A model generated the notes under the pieces. The model had not been told where the DNA came from, did not search any database, and saw only the letters and a program-made list of their open reading frames with translations. From Thalassiosira profunda (Eukaryota; Bacillariophyta; Thalassiosirophyceae; Thalassiosirales; Thalassiosiraceae), in the NCBI GenBank assembly GCA_036939355.1, contig JALLAP010003813.1, positions 1-10,188 on the forward strand: DNA of 10,188 nt, in the 5' to 3' direction. Position 1 is the stretch's first letter; each line of letters starts with the position of its first letter. The position numbers and the translations under genes are program-made. This document shows, piece by piece, positions 1-6,619 of the stretch.

Positions 1-119
1 CCAAGCCAGATAAACCCCCCACGCCAAACCCGATGCCAACTCACCCAGTTGACGCACTTCCCAGCATCGGTAGTCGCCCCCATGTAGGCCCCCGACAGAC
101 TTGACCATGTCTGCCTCGC
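1..119 (-). other. 3' untranslated tail of the retrotransposon, incomplete
   Basis: These bases follow the recombinase stop (TAG 122-120). In the sense direction they are G-rich and contain only a small 5-bp hairpin (96-100 with 109-113). No polyadenylation signal or terminal repeat can be identified. DIRS-type terminal repeats, if present, lie to the left of the window. Confidence 0.4.
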
Positions 120-1811
120 CTAGAGGGCGTGGGAAATGCGCCAGGTGACTGGCATCATCTCAACTGCTGCCGCGTAATGCATATTCATGCGCAGCCTGGG
201 CGCTTTGCCTTGCGCCTTCTCCACCACACGCCAGCGATTCATCTCGTCCTGCTCCTCGGGCGAGAACCCAGCTCTCTTCATGCGCGTAGTGCTGGATTTT
301 CGAGGAGTGCGAAAGGTGGAGAACGCCGTGTCCACGTTGTGCTCCAGTGGGACGAGGGATGTCTCGCTCTGCACGCGCTTCAAGTAAACTCTGAAGATGG
401 CGTCGTAGTCTGCCGATGCGGCTGGCTCCCCTGCTGCGTCGGCGAAGACAGGACCGCTCGTGCGGCCCTCGGCCGCGCAGACTTCCACCACCTTCTCGAT
501 CCACCACCGCGGCTTGAGGCCAGAAGAGGTGACGTTCGCCACGCTCACCAAGTGATGCCCAGTGGCTGACTCGCCCTTGAACTTGCCCAGTAAGCAAATC
601 GTGACGTGGGGTAGGTTCCGACACGCCTCTTCAGTCAGAATGGTCTTTCTCGTGAGGTTGGGAGGGATGGTGCCGTTTCGACCCTTGTCGAGATGCAAGC
701 GAATCCCAGAGAGATCCGCGTAGAAGCCCTCGTGCCCACGCAAAGAAGCCACAGTCAAAATGCAGATGTACGCGCCCGCCTTCCAAAGAAGGTGGGCCTC
801 CTCCTGTATCTCCTCGCCCTCTGCGTCCTCCTGGATGAAGTCGAGGAGCTTGGCGATGGCGTCCATCGCTAATGGCAGGTTGGAGCCAGGCGTGCTCCCC
901 ATCCTCATCTCGCAGCCGCGCAGGAAGTCTTGGAACCACTCAGACTGAGTTGGGCATTCAGTGGGGCGGACACGCCCCATCCCTTTTGCGAACGAGGCCC
1001 CCTCGCTCACGCCTCGCGCCGACGACTCCCAGTTCCTTGAGTACGTCGCGCGCACCTTGCGAGCCACGCTGAATTGGATGTGCGCGGCCTTACGCCCCTT
1101 GGCGCGTAGCGTCTTCTGCAGCAAGTCGACAGCCACGCCCATCCCCACGAGGTCTCCCACAGGCATCGGTCCTCGCGGCTCGAGCGAGGGAGTCTTGTGG
1201 ATCTCCTCAGCGTAGCGCACGATCGACATTTGCTCGCGCCGATGCCCATCGATCGTAGCTCGTGCGATGCCATACATCGCGTCGAGATTGGCTCGCCGAA
1301 TGGCCCTGACGTAGGCGAAGTCCTGGGGCAGGCGAATATCTCGCCCCTCGAGGTTGCGCATCCAGCAAAGTTCGCACTGGAAAGGCATGCACACCTGCAC
1401 ACAATCCGCCCCTGAGTTCATCAGCGCCTCCTGCGCTTCCTGCCCATGCCACTCGCCTCCTTCTGCGTCCCTAGTCTTGGCGATCGGAAAGATGCCCGTC
1501 CCGCGGCATGTGTAGCATGCCCCATGCCACGCTTTTCGACACGCTGGATAGCCTGCCCGGGAGCAGCAGAAGTTTGCGCAGAAGATCCCCTGCATCCTTT
1601 TCACGGGCAGGGAGCATTCCTCGCAGATCCCTTCCCAGTTCCACCAGCAGCGGTGCTCGCTTGAGGCACCATGGTCTGTGGTGGGTGAAAGGAAAGAGGA
1701 TGCCAACCCACAAAGGTTCGAACATCGAAGCAGGCCAGAAAGAAGGAGTGGGTGAGACCTCAAACGAAAAGTCACACGCTTTGTTGAACAGGCGACGCCA
1801 TCGAGGAGCCA
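120..1811 (-). CDS. Tyrosine recombinase with N-terminal Cys-rich zinc-binding region
   Basis: Integrates the circular cDNA of the element by strand exchange through a covalent phosphotyrosine. The catalytic domain reads: Arg in ASLRGHEGF (codon 738-740), Lys in LLGKFKGES (582-584 or 576-578), box II STTRMKRAGF with Arg at 282-284, RW with Trp at 231-233, and nucleophile Tyr in NMHYAAA (codon 174-176). His of the usual HxxR is Ser and the second His is Trp, both known substitutions in the DIRS family. Upstream lie two Cys blocks: eight Cys and a HGACYTC motif at 1506-1625, and CVQVC plus CELC at 1365-1403, probably zinc-binding. The frame is open from 1811, but the first ATG (1595) falls inside the first Cys block. 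The real product therefore either begins at a non-AUG codon or is fused to RT by a +1 shift in the 1471-1811 overlap. Ends at TAG 122-120. Confidence 0.85.
   Translation of the reverse strand, partial: WLLDGVACSTKRVTFRLRSHPLLLSGLLRCSNLCGLASSFLSPTTDHGASSEHRCWWNWEGICEECSLPVKRMQGIFCANFCCSRAGYPACRKAWHGACYTCRGTGIFPIAKTRDAEGGEWHGQEAQEALMNSGADCVQVCMPFQCELCWMRNLEGRDIRLPQDFAYVRAIRRANLDAMYGIARATIDGHRREQMSIVRYAEEIHKTPSLEPRGPMPVGDLVGMGVAVDLLQKTLRAKGRKAAHIQFSVARKVRATYSRNWESSARGVSEGASFAKGMGRVRPTECPTQSEWFQDFLRGCEMRMGSTPGSNLPLAMDAIAKLLDFIQEDAEGEEIQEEAHLLWKAGAYICILTVASLRGHEGFYADLSGIRLHLDKGRNGTIPPNLTRKTILTEEACRNLPHVTICLLGKFKGESATGHHLVSVANVTSSGLKPRWWIEKVVEVCAAEGRTSGPVFADAAGEPAASADYDAIFRVYLKRVQSETSLVPLEHNVDTAFSTFRTPRKSSTTRMKRAGFSPEEQDEMNRWRVVEKAQGKAPRLRMNMHYAAAVEMMPVTWRISHAL
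1471..1811 (-). other. RT / recombinase frame overlap, +1
   Basis: RT (stop TAG 1473-1471) and the recombinase frame (open after TGA 1814-1812) overlap by 341 bases, with the recombinase +1 relative to RT. The Cys-rich recombinase reading at 1506-1625 looks like real protein. RT-type sequence still looks plausible down to about 1630 (HHRPW...LGRDLRG). The two coding readings thus meet near 1620-1690. I found no convincing slippery site. Confidence 0.55.
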
Positions 1812-4800
1812 TCAGTCGAGGGATGACCACCACGTGAAACGTGTCGGTTCGTTTGTGTCGCGCCTTCAGCAGTTCCTCCAGCGCCGCGTCTGCAGCTGCT
1901 GGCGGAGGGGCCCACAGATACAGTCTGTTCCCTGGGGCATGTCGAGGAATCCAGACCCTTCGTCTGTCCAACTCCCCTCCCACAATACCATGCCCCTCCT
2001 CAAACCATCCCTCTGGGGTGAGGGGTTCCAGGGCAGCGCGGCCGGTCCACTCGCGAATCCACTCCAAAAGTGGTGGGTGGCGTTGCAGCGCGCTCCTTGC
2101 CAAGTCGACGAAGGTTAGCATGTCATGACCCGCCATGACCCCTTCCATCAACGAGCCACGCGAGCATCCATCCGTGCCCTGGGCGATCATTCGCTTTCCA
2201 GACACGTGAACCAAGTGAATGAGTATCGCAAACTCCATCTCTAGGCGGCGCAAGCGAAGTACTTGGGCGTGGAGCAGAGGGGAGGACGACGTTCCTCGAT
2301 AAAAGCAACTCTCTGCCGTCGAGTTGTCTGTGAATAAGAAGAATTCGCAGTCCCTCAATCGCCCAGCGCGCGCCTCGCTCTCGACAGTGTCTACGAGGTT
2401 GCAAAGCTCCTTGAAGTTGGAGCTCTCCTTGCGCTCGTCCGCCGCCCACACTCCCAGGCGGTAGCGCACACCTTCGCCTATCTTCTTGGCCTCGCTGAGA
2501 CGTCTTTGGCAATTGTAGTTGCCAGAGAGCGTGGCGCCGAATTGCTTTCCAGAGGCGTCCCCAAAGCCATAGAGCACTTGGACAACAGTCGTGGGGCGTA
2601 CCACTCGAAGGGGGGGCCTCTGAAAGTTCGCCAGCTCTCGAAGAGCCTCGACGTCCTGTTTCAACCTGGGCACCGCTTGGGTGATCCCATCTCCTGGCGC
2701 GTACAGACGCTGAGCGCCAGCGCGCCTCTCCATTCGATGGTCGAGCGCCGCGGCGTCCTCATCCTCTCGCCGCTCAGGATCGTAGGAGGCGACGGCGTCA
2801 AGGTCCCTGCCATGCTGCCCAGCGCGCGTGACGTCCAAATCATCCAGCGTGGCGTTGCTGCCCACTGACGAATCGTCACCCTCGCCCTTGAGCTTCCAGC
2901 CTTGTTCGTCCCGCCCGCCCCTCCACATTTCGATGGTAAGGTGGAACCCCTTCAAATAGGGCACCATCGCGGGGTATGTGCGCGTGACGTAAACCAGGAA
3001 GCCTCGATCCGACAGCAGCTCCTTGTGGCTGAGCTCGGTCTCTCCCGCGCTGAGTCGCCGCCACCACTTGTCCAGGATGGCTCGCAGTTTGGCCCACTTC
3101 TCCTCCGACGTGAGCGTGCACACGCCCAGCATCTCCACGATGTGGACGACCGCTCCAGCCCACGCGCCATTCAGTTGGTCGCAGGGTCGCACTTTGCGAG
3201 CTGCGTCCTGGATGCCCAAGTACGCCTGAATGCACGCCAGCCTGTGGCTCGCTTGCCACGTCAACTCGCGAGTTGGGCCCACCACCCTCTCATCGTCGAC
3301 GAATGTGAAGATGTCGCACGCGATCTGCCCATCCTCGCGCAGCTTGGCCACCCACGTGAAAGTGGGATCATATCTGCGCGAGCCTGGCAAGTTGAGCCGA
3401 ACAGAGTTCCACTGGAAGGGATTTGATTCCCTTCCCTCTGCGTCCCTCGCAACGTCGAAGCGGTTTCCCTTGACCACCTCTTCCACCACCAGCGCCATCT
3501 TCACTGAGTTGTAGGGCGACGACTTGAATCCCATTAAGTTGCGATCCCAACATGCCCACTTGGGGTCGGCCTTCTCGCCCTTCTCGTAGATGGGCGTGAG
3601 GTCGAGGCCAGTGTAGGGCACAACAGAGGGGCAGAGCTGAAAGTTGAGAAACATATCAGCAATGTCTCGATCAGTCATCCACGAGCCCACGTCGAGTGCG
3701 CGAAGCAACGAATCGATGGTTGGGAGCCAAAAGGAAGGCACCCACACACAATCATTCAGCTCGTTGGCAGTGGCGTCGTAGACCAGCCTGATGTCGTCCT
3801 CGCCCTTAGGCACGTCGAAGAACTTGATCATCGACTTCAGCGCCAGCTGTGTGGTGATGAGGTAGCCCCTGCGAATCACTTTCTCCAGCTTGTCTCTGAC
3901 CTTCCTTCGTCGTGCAGGATCAGAGATGGTCGGCTGCGCCTCCTTCGTGGATGGGCCAGCTGTCTCAAAGTACACTGGCACTCCATCTCTCGCCAGCTTG
4001 CGATAGCGGCAGGGGAAACGAAAGTGCTTCAGCCTCGATCCAGCGTGGTACTCGAACCAATCAGTGTGCACAGCGTGTCCCAACATTTGGGTGATGGCCA
4101 TCTGATCGCGTCCGAGTTTGGTCAGCGCGCCCTTCCGCCTCCTGGGCTTGCCGGTCCAGTCAGTGCCATACTCTTCGACGAGGAAGCGAAAGCAATCCTG
4201 GCGTAGCACCGTCAGATAATGGCGCCATCCCAGTTTCCTAAACCCAGCTAGAGCTTTCTTCTTCGCTCCAGCGTCAACGTTCCCCGCATTGACTCGCTCG
4301 TCCCACAGCTCCACAGGAATGGCCGCGTCGTCAGCCTTGACCGCCTTGGCGAAGTCCTTCTCCTCTCGGATTCGCTGCAAGGACGCGAGTTGGGCGTCGA
4401 CGTGCGCGCCGTAGGAGCCCAGCTTAGCGCTGGTAGGAACGGCCAGGGCGTTAAACACGCCCTCATCAAAGTCCAAGCCCCTCCCAGGCAGCAGAAGTGA
4501 CTTTGTTGTCGTCGTGTTGACGATGGTGCCGCACGCCAGCTTGAGCCGATACCAAGGGTGCTCGGCTTGGAGCACCAGGGCTCCCTGTTTTGGTTGCCCC
4601 TCCGCCTCAGCCAAGATGACATCGCCCACTTTGAATGGTGGGCCGCTGACTGCGCGTTCGACGCACGCTCGACCCCTCGGCCGCTCCCCCAATTGCGTCA
4701 CACGCAAGGTCTCGTCTGATGACATCGACGTGATAGACTCGTCGTCCGTCAGGTGATCAGCTAGAGACGTTGCGCGTCCAGGGGAGAAGCCCTCCTCAAA

Positions 4801-5232
4801 CTCGAGCTGCCACAGCTGCTGCACTTGCTCGTCCACGTCCAATTCACTGGGGATGGGCGTGACAGAGCCAGATTGCTCATCTGGAGAGAGGAGGGGTGGC
4901 ATTACCTCCCAGTCTCCCTCAGCGCCTTCACGTTTAGTGCGTGGTTGGTGGGCTTCCTCTCGCATCGTATCAAGCAACGTAGTTGCTGTCATTTGACGCG
5001 CAGTGGGAGCCTCGCCGCCCGCTGCTGAGCTGCGCTGTGCAGCTTCCTCCTTCAACTTTCCAATCTCCCCAGAGTCCAAAGAAAAGCAAGGGTGAGAGTG
5101 AGAGCGCACGAGATGAGAGGGAGCCGTCGACGATGGCTCATGGAGCGACGAATCCACGCGAATGTCCAAGCCAGATGACAAGGAGTCCATCGCGCTGTCC
5201 TCGCCATAAGAGCGCCGCCTCGTAGGTTCCAT
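1471..5232 (-). CDS. Reverse transcriptase - RNase H polyprotein
   Basis: Copies the element RNA into DNA and degrades the template RNA. Numbering is from the ATG at 5232 (1253 aa). Residues 1-190 are acidic, Ser/Thr-rich and probably disordered. About 199-249 look like a small beta-barrel (VGDVILAEA...WYRLKL). The RT domain covers about 400-670: motif A DIADMF with catalytic Asp523 (codon 3664-3666), motif B MGFKSSPYNSV at 567-577, and motif C FVDDERVVG with Asp646 and Asp647 (codons 3292-3297). RNase H covers about 885-1030 with Asp892 (GFGDASG), Glu942, Asp969 (FTDNSTAE) and Asp1021 (GTDGCSRG); all four acidic residues are present. A conserved-looking tail with PRLMAPRW and PFTHHRPW follows. 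The frame is open back to 5487 and overlaps X in the +1 direction, so a frameshift fusion is possible instead of the ATG. The 3' end overlaps the recombinase frame by 341 bases. Confidence 0.92.
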   Translation of the reverse strand: MEPTRRRSYGEDSAMDSLSSGLDIRVDSSLHEPSSTAPSHLVRSHSHPCFSLDSGEIGKLKEEAAQRSSAAGGEAPTARQMTATTLLDTMREEAHQPRTKREGAEGDWEVMPPLLSPDEQSGSVTPIPSELDVDEQVQQLWQLEFEEGFSPGRATSLADHLTDDESITSMSSDETLRVTQLGERPRGRACVERAVSGPPFKVGDVILAEAEGQPKQGALVLQAEHPWYRLKLACGTIVNTTTTKSLLLPGRGLDFDEGVFNALAVPTSAKLGSYGAHVDAQLASLQRIREEKDFAKAVKADDAAIPVELWDERVNAGNVDAGAKKKALAGFRKLGWRHYLTVLRQDCFRFLVEEYGTDWTGKPRRRKGALTKLGRDQMAITQMLGHAVHTDWFEYHAGSRLKHFRFPCRYRKLARDGVPVYFETAGPSTKEAQPTISDPARRRKVRDKLEKVIRRGYLITTQLALKSMIKFFDVPKGEDDIRLVYDATANELNDCVWVPSFWLPTIDSLLRALDVGSWMTDRDIADMFLNFQLCPSVVPYTGLDLTPIYEKGEKADPKWACWDRNLMGFKSSPYNSVKMALVVEEVVKGNRFDVARDAEGRESNPFQWNSVRLNLPGSRRYDPTFTWVAKLREDGQIACDIFTFVDDERVVGPTRELTWQASHRLACIQAYLGIQDAARKVRPCDQLNGAWAGAVVHIVEMLGVCTLTSEEKWAKLRAILDKWWRRLSAGETELSHKELLSDRGFLVYVTRTYPAMVPYLKGFHLTIEMWRGGRDEQGWKLKGEGDDSSVGSNATLDDLDVTRAGQHGRDLDAVASYDPERREDEDAAALDHRMERRAGAQRLYAPGDGITQAVPRLKQDVEALRELANFQRPPLRVVRPTTVVQVLYGFGDASGKQFGATLSGNYNCQRRLSEAKKIGEGVRYRLGVWAADERKESSNFKELCNLVDTVESEARAGRLRDCEFFLFTDNSTAESCFYRGTSSSPLLHAQVLRLRRLEMEFAILIHLVHVSGKRMIAQGTDGCSRGSLMEGVMAGHDMLTFVDLARSALQRHPPLLEWIREWTGRAALEPLTPEGWFEEGHGIVGGELDRRRVWIPRHAPGNRLYLWAPPPAAADAALEELLKARHKRTDTFHVVVIPRLMAPRWRRLFNKACDFSFEVSPTPSFWPASMFEPLWVGILFPFTHHRPWCLKRAPLLVELGRDLRGMLPAREKDAGDLLRKLLLLPGRLSSVSKSVAWGMLHMPRDGHLSDRQD

Positions 5233-5308
5233 CACTCGCGTGTTCACCCCGCTCCTCGCCTCCTCGTCCTCTTCGCTAAGCCCCACTTGATGCGCCTGCG
5301 TTTTTGCA

Positions 5309-5487
5309 TCACTTGGATTGTGGCGACGGCGCGACGCTTGCGCCTCCACCTCGCCTTCGATGGTCGGTTGGGCGAGGGAGAGGCTTGGAGAGGCAGTAGT
5401 GGCCGAGGAAGGGCAAGCGGCCTCGGACGAGCTCGCTGCCCTCTCCTGCGCGCCTGAGTTCGATTCTCCCTCGCCCAGTGGGACACT
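5309..5487 (-). other. X / RT frame overlap, +1
   Basis: The X frame (stop TGA 5311-5309) and the RT frame (open after TAA 5490-5488) overlap by 179 bases. RT is +1 relative to X. At the X stop the sequence reads AAG TGA T; skipping one base there enters the RT frame at GAT. A weak 6-bp stem (5288-5293 with 5306-5311) includes the stop codon. The first RT ATG is at 5232, just beyond the overlap, so internal initiation remains possible. Confidence 0.55.
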
Positions 5488-6619
5488 TAAAATCGGTCTG
5501 GCCGTCGTCCGTCGCCTCCCCCCACCATGGCCACTTCCAGCGAAGCCATGGATCAGATCGCAGCTGGGGCTCCACCTCGCCCATCGCCTGCTCGATCGCC
5601 TTTCCCACCGCCAATATGGGATCTCCCTGCTCCGTCAGGGCAGATGTTACTTCCTCCAGCGCCTGCGCGCCTTCCTTCAGCGCCTCAGCGTCAACCCCCC
5701 GCTCCTCGTCACCCCACAATTGGCGCAAAATCGACCCAAAAATGTCTGGCGGAGCCGACGATTCGAAGGGAAACGCATCCCTCTCCTGCAGGGAGCTCAA
5801 CAGAACCTCGTCCATTGACAAAGGAATCTGGTACAAACGCAGTGACTCGGCGACCGAAAGGGGGCGTACAGCCAGTCTGCCTGGGCAGAAATGGGAAGGA
5901 CAAAGCACTTTGGCGCGAGGGTGCCTCGAAGAGAAGAGCCCCTCGCCCCTCAGCGCGCCCTCGTACCACACTGGCCGCGCAGGTTCGCCGTCCAACAAAG
6001 GCAAGGACGCGGCTGGGATCGTGTCAAACCGCCCCTTGACGCCCCCATCGACGTAAAAGCTCAGCCTTCGAGGTATCGAAGGGATAGCTGCCGGGCGCTT
6101 TGCCCGCCCCAAACCAGGTCCAAACCCAAAAGGGTGAATGGCATCAGTCGCTCCTCCACAAATTTCGTCCGAAAAAGCGACGTGAGCCCAGCCAAACTTC
6201 GAACAGAGCGTCCGCGCGTCGTGGTGGAATCTGTTGACGCCGCGTTGGCTCTTTCCTCGCCGCTCGAACTCGAAGCTCGCGATGATATGAGGCGACTTTT
6301 CCAGCACGCCCCACGTCTCGCGCACGAAAGGGACGCTCCCAGCGACGATGAAGACGACGCGGCCTTGCACAGTCAGCCCATGAAGGTCCAGTAGAGGGTG
6401 CCACGTAGAATTTCGATCTCTAGGCTTAAAGTAACGATGATACTTAGCCGGAAAGAAGGCACCCTCCACTGGTAGGCCCAGCGCGAGAAGAGTAATCAAG
6501 GCGCTGGGCCACCCTTCTGCGACAACGACAAAAGGGCTGAGGGGGCGAACACTGTTCAACACACCACTAATTGCGCGAGACGGTCGAAGAACGACCGCCT
6601 CGCGCCCCTTCCACGCTCC
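5309..6619 (-). CDS. Frame X: unknown domain, in frame behind the Gag stop, no start codon of its own
   Basis: An open frame of 436 codons begins immediately after Gag's TGA, in the same frame. Counting from the GTG at 6562, the first methionine is residue 250, so independent AUG initiation would lose most of the domain. Readthrough of TGA, giving a Gag-X fusion, is the simplest expression route. I do not recognise the protein firmly. Residues 10-34 resemble a nucleotide- or SAM-binding strand-glycine-helix segment. Residues 67-80 (GRVVFIVAGSVPF) sit where a cytosine-5 methyltransferase would have its PC motif, but the Cys is absent. Residues 229-247 (RLAVRPLSVAESLRLYQIP) resemble the conserved C-terminal RxLTxxExxRLQGFP motif of that family. 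The C-terminal ~130 residues are charged and low in complexity. It overlaps the RT frame at 5309-5487. Alternative: an element-specific accessory domain unrelated to methyltransferases. Confidence 0.6.
   Translation of the reverse strand, partial: GAWKGREAVVLRPSRAISGVLNSVRPLSPFVVVAEGWPSALITLLALGLPVEGAFFPAKYHRYFKPRDRNSTWHPLLDLHGLTVQGRVVFIVAGSVPFVRETWGVLEKSPHIIASFEFERRGKSQRGVNRFHHDARTLCSKFGWAHVAFSDEICGGATDAIHPFGFGPGLGRAKRPAAIPSIPRRLSFYVDGGVKGRFDTIPAASLPLLDGEPARPVWYEGALRGEGLFSSRHPRAKVLCPSHFCPGRLAVRPLSVAESLRLYQIPLSMDEVLLSSLQERDAFPFESSAPPDIFGSILRQLWGDEERGVDAEALKEGAQALEEVTSALTEQGDPILAVGKAIEQAMGEVEPQLRSDPWLRWKWPWWGEATDDGQTDFKCPTGRGRIELRRAGEGSELVRGRLPFLGHYCLSKPLPRPTDHRRRGGGASVAPSPQSK
6573..6605 (-). 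promoter_or_regulatory. Strong hairpin downstream of the Gag stop, candidate readthrough stimulator
   Basis: Arms 6573-6586 and 6592-6605 form a 14-bp stem with a 5-nt loop (UUCUU in the sense RNA). Thirteen pairs are Watson-Crick. The one exception (6580/6598) is a G.U pair in minus-strand RNA but an A.C mismatch in plus-strand RNA, which favours a role in the element's own transcript. The stem starts 14 nt after TGA 6622-6620, similar to spacing in known viral readthrough signals. The base after the stop is G, which is not the most permissive context. Confidence 0.7.

Noticed and set aside
1..11. 11-base identity with 5166-5176 as a split terminal repeat
   Set aside because: Matches of this length are expected by chance in 10 kb, and the similarity does not extend.
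5478..6394. Plus-strand open frames opposite X
   Set aside because: Low-complexity Pro/Ser/Arg content and no recognisable motif; X on the other strand has better protein character.
6573..6605. Rho-independent terminator
   Set aside because: The element is eukaryotic, there is no following T-run on either strand, and the hairpin lies inside an open frame.
5309..6619. X as aspartic protease or as DIRS-type adenine methyltransferase
   Set aside because: The YVDGGVKG stretch is not a DTG/DSG active site, and no DPPY/NPPY-type motif is visible.
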